Assembly: GCF_000702665.1 (NCBI RefSeq)
Contig: NZ_JNJA01000016.1
Location: 1-64,000 of the forward strand
Origin: Solidesulfovibrio alcoholivorans DSM 5433
Lineage (GTDB): Bacteria > Desulfobacterota > Desulfovibrionia > Desulfovibrionales > Desulfovibrionaceae
Length of the DNA stretch: 64,000 nucleotides
Direction of reading: 5' to 3'
Of the stretch, positions 24,727 to 35,639 are shown piece after piece. The notes beneath the pieces are model-generated. The model searched no databases. It was not told the DNA's origin and saw nothing but the letters and a program-made list of their open reading frames with translations. The position numbers were made by a program, and so were the translations under genes. How positions within the stretch are numbered: position 1 is the first letter of the stretch; the number at the start of each line of letters is the position of its first letter.

Positions 24727-26196
24727 ATGCGACGATTGTTAAGCCTCATACTCGCCAGCGCCATGGCGATCTGTCTTTGTACCAATGCCAAGGCCGAAAC
24801 CATAGTCAAGGCGCGTGGCGACATGCGCGTCTACGGCACTTATTTTGCCAACCACAACTTTACCGGCTGGAACAGCACAGGCACCAAGACGGAAGACCAA
24901 TTCGAGATATGGCAGCGCTTTCGCCCGCGCTTCGATTTCGAGGCCAACAAGAATCTGTACTTTCGGCTGGGGCTCAAAGTCGATACGATCTGGGGCTACG
25001 ACACCTACACGGCGGCCAATCCCACCGCGGCCCTGATGGTCGAACTGGCCTATCTCCAGTTCAAGTATCCGGACACGGACATCCAGGTCGCGGCCGGCCT
25101 GCAGTTCCTGAGCCTGCCGCAAAGCAAGCTGTTTAACAGCAGCGTCGTGTGGAGCAACCCCCTGGCGGCGGTGGTCGTCAACGCGCCCCTGATTCCCGAG
25201 ACGCTCACGGCCCAGTTTGGCTTCGGCCGCTTGCTGGATACGAACAGGAGCTTCGACAACTCCACGACGCAGGTGGGCGATGAACTCGACGCCTATTTCC
25301 TGACCCTGCCCGTCACCCTGGACGGCTTCAAGGCCACGCCCTGGGCCATGGTCGCCGTGGCCGGGCGCAACGCCAACTACGCCCTGAAAAACTCCAATGA
25401 CTTCCCGGATCTTGGCGGTACGAACTTCACCAACACCCTGTTCTCCGCCGCCAGCTACGCCAACATGACCGCGAGCTCCAAGCTCGGCTCCTGGAAGAAT
25501 TCCCAGAACCCGTACTCCTGGTTCGGCGGCGCGTTCGAAGTTTCGGCCCTGGACCCGGTGCGCTTCTACGCCGACGTCGCCTACGGCGCGGGCGCCATGG
25601 GCGATGCCAAGGCGGCCCGGCGCCACGGCTGGATGGTCGACGCCGGCGCGGAATACACCGGCTTTACCGTGTTCACCCCGCAACTGTTTGCCTGGTGGGC
25701 CTCCGGCGAAGACAAATCCACCGGCAACGGCTCCGAGCGCCTGCCCTATCTGCGCTCGCAGTGGGGCGCGGGCAACAGCTTCCTTTTTGAAAGCGACCAG
25801 GCGCTCGGGCGCAACTACTGCGCCTACGCCCGGCCCGTGGGCAACTACGGCATCGGCCTGTCGCTGGCCAACATCTCGTTCGTCGAAAAACTGACCAATC
25901 AACTGACCTTCGCCTACGCCCACGGCAACAACGCCGCCCGGGCGTTGCGCACGGCCCGGACGTACAGCGCTTCCTACATGACCATGGGACACGACCTTGG
26001 CGAAAACGAGTCCATGTTCGGCATCAACCTCGACACCAAGTACATGATCTACGAAAACCTTGCCGCCATCGTCGAGACGGGCTGGGCGCACGGCCAGTTC
26101 CAGGAAAGCATCTGGGGACATCGATTGTATCACCAGGCCGAAAGCAACGGCAACAACGAATGGAAGGTGGCCTTCGGCTTTACGTATAAGTGGTAA
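24727..26196 (+). CDS. Desulfovibrio-type outer-membrane porin
   Basis: 489 residues, RBS GGAGGAAGATA before the ATG; an upstream in-frame ATG lacks a site. The signal peptide is 1-23 (cut after TNAKA). The mature protein has alternating hydrophobic/polar beta strands, many aromatic girdle residues, and a final residue W preceded by FGFTYK, the usual last strand of a porin recognised by BAM. It resembles the homotrimeric porins abundant in Desulfovibrio. It follows the secreted sulfotransferase and probably lets its substrates through the outer membrane; specificity cannot be read from the sequence. Confidence 0.88.
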   Translation: MRRLLSLILASAMAICLCTNAKAETIVKARGDMRVYGTYFANHNFTGWNSTGTKTEDQFEIWQRFRPRFDFEANKNLYFRLGLKVDTIWGYDTYTAANPTAALMVELAYLQFKYPDTDIQVAAGLQFLSLPQSKLFNSSVVWSNPLAAVVVNAPLIPETLTAQFGFGRLLDTNRSFDNSTTQVGDELDAYFLTLPVTLDGFKATPWAMVAVAGRNANYALKNSNDFPDLGGTNFTNTLFSAASYANMTASSKLGSWKNSQNPYSWFGGAFEVSALDPVRFYADVAYGAGAMGDAKAARRHGWMVDAGAEYTGFTVFTPQLFAWWASGEDKSTGNGSERLPYLRSQWGAGNSFLFESDQALGRNYCAYARPVGNYGIGLSLANISFVEKLTNQLTFAYAHGNNAARALRTARTYSASYMTMGHDLGENESMFGINLDTKYMIYENLAAIVETGWAHGQFQESIWGHRLYHQAESNGNNEWKVAFGFTYKW

Positions 26197-26226
26197 TGAC
26201 CGTGTCAAGTCGGCATTGCTGCTGTA

Positions 26227-26260
26227 TGACGCGACGCCGGCATCGCTGCTGGCGTCGCGT
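26227..26260 (+). terminator. Hairpin after the porin gene
   Basis: An 11-bp stem GACGCGACGCC/GGCGTCGCGTC with a 12-base loop lies 30 bases after the porin stop; the T tract is weak (TGTTGC). It probably ends the porin transcript. Confidence 0.55.
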
Positions 26261-26397
26261 CTGTTGCAACGTATGGCAAGATAAATTGCAACAAGAACTT
26301 TCCGTGGAAACAAAATATATTGTGAGTTGTTCCGTCATACTTATCCGGCATTGACTCACATTCCCCCTTTCATTTCATAAGCCAAGCGGAGCTGCCC

Positions 26398-28497
26398 ATG
26401 CGCTTTCGGAGCATCATGACGACCATGTCGCTCATCATCGGGGCGATCATTCTTGTCATTCAAGCGGTTCTGGTCGTCCTTGTCTCGTCGTCGGCCTATC
26501 AGAAAAGTATCGCTTCCACGCGGCATGAGATGCAGCAACTCGCCGACATGCTCAAGAAATCCACGGAGGATTTCGGCGAGCAGCAGATGCAACTGGTGCG
26601 GGCCGCCGCACACGTGCCGGCCATGCGGGAATTTCTACGCGGCGGATCCGGTCCGGCGCCGGAAATCATCGCCGCCATGTCCAGGGCCTCGAAAGACGTG
26701 AACACGTTTTATCTCATGGACGACCGGGGCCGGCAGGTTCTGCTCATGGTGCAGGGCAAGGCCGCGCCGGTAAACGACCTCGGCAAAAGTCCGACCATCC
26801 GGGCGGCCCTGGACGGCAAGGAGTCCCGCAGTCGCCTGCCGGCCAAAAGCAACGCCACGGACAAGCTCGTCGTCAGTTTCAACGTCCCGGTTCGCGACGA
26901 GGCTGGCAAGGTGCTCGGCGTGGTGGGCATGACCTACCCCCTCGACCGGTTCATCGAGCGTTATATTGGGCAGACCCGGCTCGGGGCCACGGGCTATCCA
27001 TACATTTTGTCCGACAAGGGCGTGATGGTCGCGCATCCCGACAAGAAACTGATCCTCAAGAATATGGCCGGGGCGGACGGCATCGCGCCCATGCTCGAAG
27101 AGCCGGAAGGCCAGGGCGCCTGCACCATTGACGGTAAGGAGAAGGAAATCGTCTGGACCCGCATCCCGGACTGGCACTGGGCTATGGCCTTCACGATGGA
27201 CCGCGCGACGATCGTCGCCCAGGCGGCGGCGCAGCGAAACCAGCTCCTCTGGGCCGGCATCGCCGCCATGGCGGCCCTTATCGTCGGCAGCATGCTGGCG
27301 CTATCCCGCATCGTCGTGCGTCCGCTGCGGCAGTTGCAGATCTATGCCGCGACGGTGGACGCAGGGCATCTCGACGCTGCGCTCGATTTTTCCCGCCCAA
27401 ACGAACTGGGGCAACTGGCCGAGAGCCTGCGTCGTATGGTCGCGAGCCTCAAGAGCAAAATTGCCGAGGCCCAGGCCCAGACCGAGTTGGCCAATGCGGC
27501 CGTGGACCGGGCCAATACCGCCACCTTGGAAGCCGACCAGGCAAGGCGTGCCGCCGAAGAAGCCAGGACGGAAGGCATGCTGCAAACGGCGGGAACGCTG
27601 AAAGGCGTGGTGTATGCCGTGTCCGCCGCCTCCGAAGCGCTTGCCGCCCAGGTCGGGCAATCCACGCGCGGGACGGAAGTGCAAAGCATGCGCCTGGGCG
27701 AGCTCGCGACCGCCATGGAGGAAATGAACGCCACTGTGGGCGAGGTTGCGCAAAACGCCGCGCACGCCTCCCACGCCGCGACAAGTGCCGGACAAAAGGC
27801 CAGGGAAGGGGCCGATGTCGTCGCCCGGGTCATTTCCGGCATCGACGAGGCGCATTTGCAGGCGTCCACGCTCAAGGAGGTCATGGGAGGGCTTGGCCGT
27901 CAGGCGGAAGGCATCGGCACGGTGCTACGCGTCATCAGCGACATCGCCGACCAGACAAACTTGCTGGCGCTCAACGCGGCCATCGAGGCGGCCCGGGCCG
28001 GAGAAGCAGGACGGGGCTTCGCTGTGGTGGCCGACGAGGTGAGAAAGCTGGCGGAAAAGACCATGGCAGCCACCGCTGAAGTCGATCTGGCTGTGCGGGA
28101 TATCCAGACCGGAACACGGGAGAGCATGGACAGTATGGAAAAGGCCGCGGACTCCATAGCCGCAGCCACGGAATTGGCCGGACAGTCCGGCGCGTCGTTG
28201 CGCGGCATCGTCGAGTTGGTGGAGCAGACGTCAGGGCAGATCGGCTCCATCGCCACGGCGGCGGAGCAGCAAGCCGCGACAAGCCAGGAAATAAGCCGCA
28301 GTGTGACAGATGTTTCGCAGATTTCCGAGGAGCTTACCGTGACCATGCGCCACTCGGCTGAGGCCGTTGAAGCGATGGCCGGGCAGACACAGACGCTGCG
28401 GGAACTGCTTGCCTCCATGCAGCACGGCCATCAGGCGACGGATGAGCGCCACCCTGTTTTGCCGCAGGCGCATGCCCCGACAGACGCCGCCGGGTAG
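26398..28497 (+). CDS. Methyl-accepting chemotaxis protein with Cache-type sensor
   Basis: 699 residues. A membrane helix near 12-32, an external Cache-like domain (about 40-270, with FYLMDDRGR and the second-lobe pattern [17 protein letters not shown]), a second helix (about 282-302) and HAMP precede the signalling domain. The conserved hairpin tip is [44 protein letters not shown] (partly quoted: [19 protein letters not shown]). It is a transmembrane chemoreceptor that controls CheA. It lies after the porin with its own AT-rich leader, so it may sense a ligand linked to the sulfotransferase region; the ligand is unknown. No C-terminal CheR pentapeptide is seen. Confidence 0.93.
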   Translation: MRFRSIMTTMSLIIGAIILVIQAVLVVLVSSSAYQKSIASTRHEMQQLADMLKKSTEDFGEQQMQLVRAAAHVPAMREFLRGGSGPAPEIIAAMSRASKDVNTFYLMDDRGRQVLLMVQGKAAPVNDLGKSPTIRAALDGKESRSRLPAKSNATDKLVVSFNVPVRDEAGKVLGVVGMTYPLDRFIERYIGQTRLGATGYPYILSDKGVMVAHPDKKLILKNMAGADGIAPMLEEPEGQGACTIDGKEKEIVWTRIPDWHWAMAFTMDRATIVAQAAAQRNQLLWAGIAAMAALIVGSMLALSRIVVRPLRQLQIYAATVDAGHLDAALDFSRPNELGQLAESLRRMVASLKSKIAEAQAQTELANAAVDRANTATLEADQARRAAEEARTEGMLQTAGTLKGVVYAVSAASEALAAQVGQSTRGTEVQSMRLGELATAMEEMNATVGEVAQNAAHASHAATSAGQKAREGADVVARVISGIDEAHLQASTLKEVMGGLGRQAEGIGTVLRVISDIADQTNLLALNAAIEAARAGEAGRGFAVVADEVRKLAEKTMAATAEVDLAVRDIQTGTRESMDSMEKAADSIAAATELAGQSGASLRGIVELVEQTSGQIGSIATAAEQQAATSQEISRSVTDVSQISEELTVTMRHSAEAVEAMAGQTQTLRELLASMQHGHQATDERHPVLPQAHAPTDAAG

Positions 28498-28895
28498 GCT
28501 TCCCGGCCCGGAGGCGGCGTTGCCTCGGGCCAGGGGCGCAAATTTGCCCGATCCCGTTATGCCGGGGCCGGAATCGGGGGTTGAGGTCCAGAGGGAGCCG
28601 CTTCAGGGGAAGGGGGGCCTCGGGCTTGCTCAGGCTCAGGCCTGGACCGGCCTTCGGGACAAAGGGACCAGGACTTCCCCGACGCGGACGTTGCGCCTCA
28701 TGCCCGAAAACGCGCTCTCCGCCTACAGGTGACCCGGCCGACCCTATGGCCTCAAGACAGCCTGTCCTCCGCCGCTTCCTCCACTTCCCCTCTTCCCGCC
28801 GACCAGAACCGTGACCGTCGCGTTGCGGTTTGGCCGCGAATCGACTATGGCCTTTTTTTCCCATGGATACCAACCAGGGACTCACGAGGTACACC
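28498..28895. other. Intergenic stretch between two chemoreceptor genes
   Basis: About 400 GC-rich bases with no supported gene. Near the right end GGCC...GGCC is followed by TTTTTTT (28833-28857), possibly a weak terminator or leader hairpin. No known riboswitch pattern was recognised. Confidence 0.35.
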
Positions 28896-30428
28896 ATGAA
28901 GCGTTCCATCCTTGTCGCCGCTCTCGTGCTCGAAGCCATCCTCCTGGCCGCTTCCGCCTTCACGGACGGCGCAATTTCCATCTGCCTGCTCGCCGTGGCT
29001 TTCGTCTGTCTCGCGGCCATGCTGTTGTGGACCAATCGCCGCGTGGAAGCGGTCTTTTCCTGCATCGAGCAGGTCTTCGCCTCCACCGCTTCCGCCACCT
29101 TCGACTGCGAACTCGACGACGACCCGCTTCTGGCCACCGACAAACTGCGACAGGGCATCGCGACGCACGAAAAAAGCCTCAAGGAACGCCTCAGCAAGGA
29201 TGAAGCCATGCTCTCCAACATCATCACGCCCATGGCCATCGTGGGCGACAAGGGGGAGATCAAGTGGCTCAATGAGCAGATGGTGCGCCTGACCGAGAAC
29301 GATGGCGCGCCGGCGACCCACTTCGGCGCCAATTTCGCCCGCTTCTTTTACGGCGACAGCCGCGAAACCATCGCCGACCTCGCCATTCGGCAGCGCGCCC
29401 GGCAATCGTCCAAAACCGAGTTCGACACCCGCAAGGGCAAGCACAAGTTCATCAGCATTTTTTCCACGCCCATCGTCGATTTCGACGACAAGCTCATCGG
29501 CGCGTTCGTGTCCGTGGCCGACTTCACGGGCGTGGTGCTCAAGGAACGCACCATCACCGAGCAGAACCAGCGCATCGCCAAGGGCGTGTTTGAAGCCACG
29601 GCCGTCTCCGAGAGCCTGGCCGAAGCCGCCGAACAGATGACGCTCCAGATCACCCAGTCCACGGAAGGCATGGAGGAGCAGCGCTCCCGCACGGCCGAAG
29701 TGGCCACAGCCATCGAGGAGATGAACGCCACCATCCTGGAAGTGGCCAAGAACGCCGGCGACGCCGCCGCCACCGCCGGCCAGGCCAACACCATGGCCTC
29801 CAAGGGCGCGGAACTCGTGGACCGCGTCATCGCCGTCATGGAGTCCGTCAACAGCAAGGCGGCCGGACTCAAATCCGAAATGCAGGACCTCGGCGGCCAG
29901 GCGCAAGGCATCGGCCAGATCATGCAGGTCATTTCCGACATCGCCGACCAGACCAACCTGCTGGCGCTCAATGCCGCCATCGAGGCGGCGCGCGCCGGCG
30001 AAGCCGGACGCGGCTTCGCGGTCGTGGCCGACGAGGTCAGAAAGCTCGCCGAAAAGACCATGACCGCCACCAAGGAAGTCAGCAACTACATCCAGGCCAT
30101 CCAGGAAAGCGCCCGGCGCAACATGACCGCAACCGACGAGACTTCCAAGGTCATCGAGGACGCCGACGTCCTCGCCCACGACGCCGGCGACGCCCTGCGC
30201 CAGATCCTCAATTACGTGGAAAAGACCTCGGATCAGGTGCGCGGCATCGCCACAGCCGCCGAGCAGCAGTCGGCCACTTCCGAGGAGATCAACCGCTCCA
30301 CCGAACAGATCAACCGCATCGCCGAAGAAACGGCCGGGACCATGTCCATGGCCTCCTCGTCCGTGGCGAGCCTGTCCCATCTGGCCACCGACCTCAAGAC
30401 GTCCATGACCCGCATGCACCTGGAGTAG
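28896..30428 (+). CDS. Methyl-accepting chemotaxis protein with PAS domain
   Basis: 510 residues from the ATG with GAGG nine bases upstream; an in-frame ATG at 28863 is possible. Two close membrane helices (about 4-20 and 24-45) make a short hairpin anchor without a large periplasmic domain. A PAS-like region (about 100-215, with [20 protein letters not shown]) follows, then the signalling domain with [19 protein letters not shown] and VRKLAEKTM. It should sense an internal cue such as redox state or a cofactor-bound ligand. Its signalling tip is close to that of the receptor at 26398, so the two may share an array. Confidence 0.92.
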   Translation: MKRSILVAALVLEAILLAASAFTDGAISICLLAVAFVCLAAMLLWTNRRVEAVFSCIEQVFASTASATFDCELDDDPLLATDKLRQGIATHEKSLKERLSKDEAMLSNIITPMAIVGDKGEIKWLNEQMVRLTENDGAPATHFGANFARFFYGDSRETIADLAIRQRARQSSKTEFDTRKGKHKFISIFSTPIVDFDDKLIGAFVSVADFTGVVLKERTITEQNQRIAKGVFEATAVSESLAEAAEQMTLQITQSTEGMEEQRSRTAEVATAIEEMNATILEVAKNAGDAAATAGQANTMASKGAELVDRVIAVMESVNSKAAGLKSEMQDLGGQAQGIGQIMQVISDIADQTNLLALNAAIEAARAGEAGRGFAVVADEVRKLAEKTMTATKEVSNYIQAIQESARRNMTATDETSKVIEDADVLAHDAGDALRQILNYVEKTSDQVRGIATAAEQQSATSEEINRSTEQINRIAEETAGTMSMASSSVASLSHLATDLKTSMTRMHLE

Positions 30429-30663
30429 GCGCGGAGCAGACGCCAACGCGGCGAGCCGTCCCCGGAGCCCGCCGTTTCGCGGTATTTTTCCATGTCGCGC
30501 AGAGCCGAAACTCACCGGTTCCGCGCCGCGCCATGCAGACGGATCGTGAAACGTCCGGCATGAGGCGTCTTGCGCGGCACCCGCAAAACAGGCACTATGA
30601 AAAATATGGCGATTTTTTGCCGCGCGGCCTCGCGCGCAACGCAACCACCCGCAAGGAGTCCCC

Positions 30664-31215
30664 ATGCCCAACGCCACCAACTTCACGCTCTTTAGCGGCG
30701 GCGCCCAGGGCGCCGAAGCCGAATTCGGCCGCCAGGCGGAATTGCACAGCGTCCAGGAAGTCAACTTCACCTTCGAGGGCCACCGCATCGAACGCACGCG
30801 CGGCATCCGGGTCCTGACCCAGGAGGAACTGGCAAAAAAGGACGTGAGCCTGACCTACGTCTCCAAGCTGCTTTCGCGCAAGTTCAGCAACGGCCCGCAG
30901 ATCCGCATGGTGCTGCGCACCATCATGCATCAGGTGGACGCGGGGCTCGAGGTCTTTGTCGTGGGGACCATCCAGGAGGATGGCACGGTCAAGGGCGGCA
31001 CGGGCTGGGGCGCGGAATTCGCCAAGATCTGCAACAAACCGCTTTTCGTCTTCTGCCAGGAAAAACGCGGCTGGTTCACCTGGGACGGCGACACCTGGGC
31101 TCCCGTGGCCGCGCCGACCATCACGCAAATGCATTTCACCGGCACAGGCACCCGCTTTCTGGAAGAAGCCGGCAAGGCCGCCATCGCGGATTTGTTCACC
31201 CGCTCCTTCGGTTGA
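30664..31215 (+). CDS. Conserved hypothetical protein, SLOG-like
   Basis: 183 residues, RBS AAGGAG. I do not recognise a named family with certainty. FSGGAQGAEAEFGRQAE near the N-terminus and GGTGWGAEFAKICNKPLFVFCQEKRGWFTW later match the glycine-rich loops of SLOG/Rossmann proteins that bind nucleotides or nucleotide-derived ligands. There is no signal peptide or membrane helix. It is convergent with a ParA-like gene and stands alone. Its function is unknown. Confidence 0.7.
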   Translation: MPNATNFTLFSGGAQGAEAEFGRQAELHSVQEVNFTFEGHRIERTRGIRVLTQEELAKKDVSLTYVSKLLSRKFSNGPQIRMVLRTIMHQVDAGLEVFVVGTIQEDGTVKGGTGWGAEFAKICNKPLFVFCQEKRGWFTWDGDTWAPVAAPTITQMHFTGTGTRFLEEAGKAAIADLFTRSFG

Positions 31216-31242
31216 TTCAGGGGGCAACGCCACCGTGGCAAA

Positions 31243-31262
31243 GGAGGGGCGAAAGCCCCTCC
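31243..31262. terminator. Shared hairpin between convergent genes
   Basis: GGAGGGGC-gaaa-GCCCCTCC is a perfect 8-bp stem with a GAAA tetraloop in the 69-base gap between the SLOG-like and ParA-like genes. It is followed by CCGGACCTCCCG, as in the GC-rich repeats at 58.6 and 61.4 kb. It may terminate both strands. Confidence 0.5.
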
Positions 31263-31284
31263 CGGACCTCCCGCAACCGGGGCC

Positions 31285-32112
31285 TCAGGAAAGAGGCCAG
31301 CGCGTAGCCGGAGCCGCCGGCGCGCCGGCGGCGCAGCCAAGCAGCGGCCCTGCCGCATCCACGGCCTCGCCGCACTCCTGCAGAAATCGGGCGACGGTCG
31401 CCCGCTCCGAACGGCGCAACGCCGGATGGCCCTGCGCTTCGCGAAATCCCAGACAATACATGTCGCAAAGGGCGTATTCCCGGCCAGGAAGCGCCGGCAT
31501 CGCAAGCACCACGCCGCCCCGGCGCGAAAGCGCCTCCCGTGCCTGCCCGCCGTAAAGCAGGCCATCAGCCCCGGTAAATCCGTCGAAGAACAGGAAATCC
31601 TCGGATTTGCCGTAAAAAAGGTTCTTCACCGCCACGTAGTCCACCCGGTCGCGGAAGACCTCCATGGCCGCCAGCACGTTGCCGGCCGAGGACTGGACGT
31701 TGGACACGACCACGGCCACGGTGACGCGGTAGCCCTCGCGCTCGTATTCGTCGAGGACAGGGCCGATACCGCCCCGGCCCAGCACACGCGCCAGGTCGTC
31801 GAGGCAGCCGGCCGGAAAATCGAACAACAGCGTCTGCGCCCCGAGATCCAGGGCGTCCACCACAAGCCCCCGCTCCTCGCGGCGGCGCAGGTCGAACACC
31901 CCCACCCCGGTCAAGGGGTTCTGGGGCGCGGCAAGCCGCCCCTCGGCGTCGCGCGCGCCATAGTACTGGAGCAACTGACCGACCTGCCCGTCGGCGTCGA
32001 AGGCCGCCACGGCCATGCCACGGCCGAACCGCAGATGATCGAGCAGGGCCCGGGAAAAGGTGGTCTTGCCCGAGCCGCCCTTCTGGCTCATGACGAAAAT
32101 CGCGCGTTTCAA
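31285..32112 (-). CDS. ParA/MinD-like P-loop ATPase
   Basis: 275 residues from a TTG start with GGAG six bases upstream. The deviant Walker A motif KGGSGKTTFSR (11-21) and AFDADGQ correspond to the SIMIBI class, and LLFDFPAGCLDDLA fits the Walker B/switch region. Such proteins dimerise on ATP and position cargo or act as metallocluster carriers. There is no ParB gene nearby, so it is probably not a plasmid partition system. The gene follows an aminotransferase by 20 bases and is likely cotranscribed. The last 25 residues are alanine/proline-rich and may be poorly conserved. Confidence 0.8.
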   Translation of the reverse strand: MKRAIFVMSQKGGSGKTTFSRALLDHLRFGRGMAVAAFDADGQVGQLLQYYGARDAEGRLAAPQNPLTGVGVFDLRRREERGLVVDALDLGAQTLLFDFPAGCLDDLARVLGRGGIGPVLDEYEREGYRVTVAVVVSNVQSSAGNVLAAMEVFRDRVDYVAVKNLFYGKSEDFLFFDGFTGADGLLYGGQAREALSRRGGVVLAMPALPGREYALCDMYCLGFREAQGHPALRRSERATVARFLQECGEAVDAAGPLLGCAAGAPAAPATRWPLS

Positions 32113-32132
32113 AGGCGTCTCCTTGGCTGTGG

Positions 32133-33257
32133 TTAGCGGCCGTCGAACGCATCGAGGGCCTTAAACAGGCGCGCCGCGTCCGAAGCGTCGGCGTAGCAGT
32201 GCGGCGCGAGGCGGATGCGCCCGTCGCGCAGCGACACGGCCACGTTATGCCCCATGAGGTACTTGAAAAGCGCCGGCGCGTTGCCGTGGGCGAAGGCCAG
32301 GATGCCCGATCGCCCTGGCCCGGAAAGGGGCGAGACCACGGCGAGGCCGCGCTCGTCGAGCCCTGCGGCCAGCAGGTCCACGGCGGCGAAAATCCGCTCC
32401 CGCACCGTCTCCATGCCCAGCTCGTCGAAAAGGGTCAGCGACGCGCCGTACGCGCAGACGCCGGCGATGTCCTGGGTGCCGGGCTCGAAACGCCCCGCGC
32501 CGTCTTTCAGGGCGAACTCCCCGCGCAACTCCTCGGCGTCGCGCATGGAGCGCCAGCCGGCAAGCACCGTATCCAGGCGGGAGGCGGCCCCCGGCGCGAC
32601 ATAGAAGATGCCGAGGCCCATGGGGCCAAGCTGCCATTTGTGGCAGCCGGCGGCCAGAAAATCCACGCCAAGCGCCGTCACGTCCATGGGCAGCGCGCCC
32701 AGGCTCTGGATGGCGTCGAGGCAGAACAGCGCGCCGGCCTCGCGGCACAGCCCGGCAAGCTCGGCCACGGGAGCGGCCACTCCCGTGGCCCAGTCCACGG
32801 TCGAAGCGACGACCAGGCGGCAGCCCGGGATGACACGCCGCGCCGCATCCAGGTCCACCCGGCCGTCGTGCTTGGGAATCTCCACGACGCGGACGCCGCG
32901 TGCGGCGAGGTTGTCGAAGGGAAAGCGCAGGGTGGGAAAATCCGGCCAAGTCACGGCCACCGTGTCGCCGGGTGCGAAATCCAGGCCCGCGGCCACGAGC
33001 CCCAGGCCGTGGGAGGTGTTGCCCGTAAACGCCACCTGTTGCGGCACGGTCCCGAGCAGCTTCGCGGCCAGCCCCCGTGCGGCGGCCACGGCGTCGAGCC
33101 AGCGGAAATAATCGGCCGAAGCCCGCTGGCAGCGGTCCTCGAACACCGCCTGCCCGGCAAGGCAGGCCCGCACGGGCATGGGCGAGACGGCGGCGTGGTT
33201 GAAAAAGGCCGTTTCGGCAACGACCGGAAACTGTGCACGCAAGGCGGCTGCGTCCAT
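32133..33257 (-). CDS. Class V PLP-dependent aminotransferase/desulfurase-like protein
   Basis: 374 residues starting MDAAALRAQF with GGGAGGA before the ATG; the longer upstream frame overlaps the chemoreceptor terminator. Class V fold signs are NHAAVSPMP, the aspartate pair region FCLDAIQSLG, and the PLP lysine in AAGCHKWQLGPMG. The loop cysteine typical of cysteine desulfurases is not evident at the usual place, so an aminotransferase, kynureninase-like or isopenicillin-epimerase-like activity is more likely. It is probably in an operon with the ParA-like gene downstream; a joint role is not clear. Confidence 0.85.
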   Translation of the reverse strand: MDAAALRAQFPVVAETAFFNHAAVSPMPVRACLAGQAVFEDRCQRASADYFRWLDAVAAARGLAAKLLGTVPQQVAFTGNTSHGLGLVAAGLDFAPGDTVAVTWPDFPTLRFPFDNLAARGVRVVEIPKHDGRVDLDAARRVIPGCRLVVASTVDWATGVAAPVAELAGLCREAGALFCLDAIQSLGALPMDVTALGVDFLAAGCHKWQLGPMGLGIFYVAPGAASRLDTVLAGWRSMRDAEELRGEFALKDGAGRFEPGTQDIAGVCAYGASLTLFDELGMETVRERIFAAVDLLAAGLDERGLAVVSPLSGPGRSGILAFAHGNAPALFKYLMGHNVAVSLRDGRIRLAPHCYADASDAARLFKALDAFDGR

Positions 33258-33348
33258 ACGTCCTCCCGTGGCCCGTCGCATGGGCCGCGCCGGCCAAACT
33301 ACGGAGGAAACCGGCCAAGGACAAGCCACCCGCACCCATCCCGGGCGC

Positions 33349-33384
33349 AAAAAAAAGCCGGGGAGCCCGCTTGGGCTCCCCGGC
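33349..33384 (-). terminator. Terminator of the chemoreceptor gene at 33410
   Basis: A perfect 12-bp stem (33357-33368 with 33373-33384) and a 4-base loop are followed on the minus strand by eight T. It lies 25 bases beyond the chemoreceptor stop. Confidence 0.92.
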
Positions 33385-33409
33385 CTGAAGAACATGGCGC
33401 GACAGCGAA

Positions 33410-35440
33410 CTAGAACCGCTCGAAGTCGTCGTCCTTGTCGTCGAGGTCGATGCCGACGCCGCCAGATGCGGCCTTGGGCGCGGCCGGACGCGCCGGGCGC
33501 GACGCCGCGCGCCGGGCAGTCGATGAGGGCAGGGCCTTGACGGTACGGGCGTGGCTGCGTCCCAGACCGTCCACCCGGAAAAAGGCCATGGTGCTTTGCA
33601 ACTGCTCGGCCTGGCTCGAAAGCTCCTCGGAGGTGGAGGCCATTTCCTCGGAAGCCGAAGCGTTTTGCTGCACCACCTGGTCGAGCTGCTGAATGGCCTT
33701 GTTGATCTGATCGGCCCCGGAGTTCTGCTCCTGGCTCGCGGCGGCGATCTCCTGGACAAGGTCGGCCGTGCGCTGGATGTCGGGCACCATCTTGGTCAGC
33801 ATGGACCCGGCCCGCTCGGCCACCTGCACGCTCGAGGAGGACAGCTCGGAGATCTCGGCCGCGGCCGAACCGCTGCGCTCGGCGAGCTTTCTGACCTCGG
33901 CGGCCACCACGGCGAAGCCCTTGCCGTGCTCGCCGGCACGGGCCGCCTCGATGGCGGCGTTCAAGGCCAACAGGTTGGTCTGCCGGGCGATCTCCTCGAT
34001 AATGGAAATCTTCTCGGCGATGTTCTTCATGGCCGCCACGGCCGAAACCACGGCCTCGCCGCCCTCGCGGGCGTCCTGGGCGGCCTTGACCGCGATGGAC
34101 TGCGTCTGCTGGGCGTTTTCCGCGTTCTGCTTGATGTTGGAGCTCATCTGCTCCATGGACGAGGAAATCTCCTCGACGCTGGCCGCCTGTTCGGTCGCGC
34201 CCTGGGACATGCTCTGGGCCGAAGCCGAAAGCTCCTCGGAGCCCGAGGCCACGTTTTCCGAGGCCGACTGGACCTCGGCCACCACCTCGCGCAGCTTGCC
34301 CACCATTTCATTGAGCGAGGAGGCGAGCACGCCCATCTCGTCCTTCTGGTCGATGTCGAGCAGGCGGGTGAAGTCGCCCTCGGCCATGGCCTTGGCGAAA
34401 CCCACTCCCTTGATGACCGGGCCGGTGACGGCCTTGGTAAGCACCACGGCGATGACGATGCCGAGCAGGATGGCGACGATGAGGCCGACGATCATGATCG
34501 AGGACGCACTCGACAGGCTGACGACGGCCTCGTTGGCGGTCTTCTGCGTCGCGTCCAGTGCGGCCTTGGCCGTTTCCTCGGCCGCGTCCTGCACCGCATT
34601 GGCGGCTTCCAGCCGCTTGCCGGCAAGTTCCTGCAACGCCTTGTAGTTGTCCAGGAAATCGAGCAGTGCCTGGCGGTATTTCTGGGCGGCGTCCTTGATG
34701 GCGGCCAGCTGGCGCAGGTTGGCGTCGACGCGGGTCTTGTTCCGCAGGGTCTCCACGGCTTGATCCAGGCCGGCGAAGCCCTTGACGGCGTCCTCGATGA
34801 TGCGCGGGTCGCGGTAGAGCTGGCCCCGGTAGTTGCCGACGCGGATAACCGTGCCGGCGTTGATGATGCCGGAGATGGCATCAGCCTTCTCGGCGCGGTC
34901 CTTGAGGGCCTCCGGAGCGAGCCCCTTGCCGATTTCTTCGATGAGGGCCTTGGCTTGGCTGTCCTGGTATTCCTCGCAGTTTTTCACGAATTCCGTCGCG
35001 GCCTGATCCAGGGTGCGGCGCACGCTCGCAATGGCCTCCACCCTGGCGGCCGTGTCGTTGATGAGCTTCTCGTATTCCGTGGCCTTGGCCTGGGCCTTGG
35101 TCACGTCCTCGCGCAGCTTGACCAGGTCCGGGTACTTGTCCGAATGGGCCTTGGCCTCGGCCAGGGCCCGCTTGAGTTCGCCCAGGTTGCGCAGACCGGC
35201 GTCAAGTTCCTTTTTGTTCTCGCTGTAGCCGTAGCTGCGCAACTCGAGCATCGTCTGCAGAGCCGCACGCTCGACGGCATTGCCGACGTTCACTTCCGGG
35301 ACGAATTCCTTGGCCAGACGCGTGGACTCGCCTTCCACGGAGCGCATGTTGACCACGGCCATACCGCCAAGAACGCAGGCAATGAGTATCAACAACCCGA
35401 AACCGACGCTGATCTTGATGCCGAGCTTGAGATTTTTCAC
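33410..35440 (-). CDS. Methyl-accepting chemotaxis protein with large periplasmic helical domain
   Basis: 676 residues from a GTG start ([15 protein letters not shown]) with GAGGGGGAAG upstream. The first membrane helix is at about 8-28, a long alpha-helical periplasmic domain at about 30-300 (charged, coiled, no PAS pattern), and the second helix near 308-333. HAMP and a signalling domain with [19 protein letters not shown] follow. The tail is a flexible, proline/alanine-rich linker ending [10 protein letters not shown]. The terminal aromatic-x-x-aromatic pattern resembles CheR/CheB-docking pentapeptides. The same FERF ending occurs in the receptor at 41466. Confidence 0.92.
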   Translation of the reverse strand: MKNLKLGIKISVGFGLLILIACVLGGMAVVNMRSVEGESTRLAKEFVPEVNVGNAVERAALQTMLELRSYGYSENKKELDAGLRNLGELKRALAEAKAHSDKYPDLVKLREDVTKAQAKATEYEKLINDTAARVEAIASVRRTLDQAATEFVKNCEEYQDSQAKALIEEIGKGLAPEALKDRAEKADAISGIINAGTVIRVGNYRGQLYRDPRIIEDAVKGFAGLDQAVETLRNKTRVDANLRQLAAIKDAAQKYRQALLDFLDNYKALQELAGKRLEAANAVQDAAEETAKAALDATQKTANEAVVSLSSASSIMIVGLIVAILLGIVIAVVLTKAVTGPVIKGVGFAKAMAEGDFTRLLDIDQKDEMGVLASSLNEMVGKLREVVAEVQSASENVASGSEELSASAQSMSQGATEQAASVEEISSSMEQMSSNIKQNAENAQQTQSIAVKAAQDAREGGEAVVSAVAAMKNIAEKISIIEEIARQTNLLALNAAIEAARAGEHGKGFAVVAAEVRKLAERSGSAAAEISELSSSSVQVAERAGSMLTKMVPDIQRTADLVQEIAAASQEQNSGADQINKAIQQLDQVVQQNASASEEMASTSEELSSQAEQLQSTMAFFRVDGLGRSHARTVKALPSSTARRAASRPARPAAPKAASGGVGIDLDDKDDDFERF

Positions 35441-35639
35441 GGCCCGCTTCCCCCTCTGTCCTTGCTGTTCCCGATGGACGGCCCGGGAAGCGGCAGGTCC
35501 CCGGGCCAAATCACGCGTTTCGCCGCAGTGATGACAATTGGCCTATTTCGCCTTCCCTTGCAATGCAAAAAGCCGATATTCCGGGGATGGATGGACCGCA
35601 GCCGCTTTTTTCCCTACAGATACGACGAGAAGGAACCCC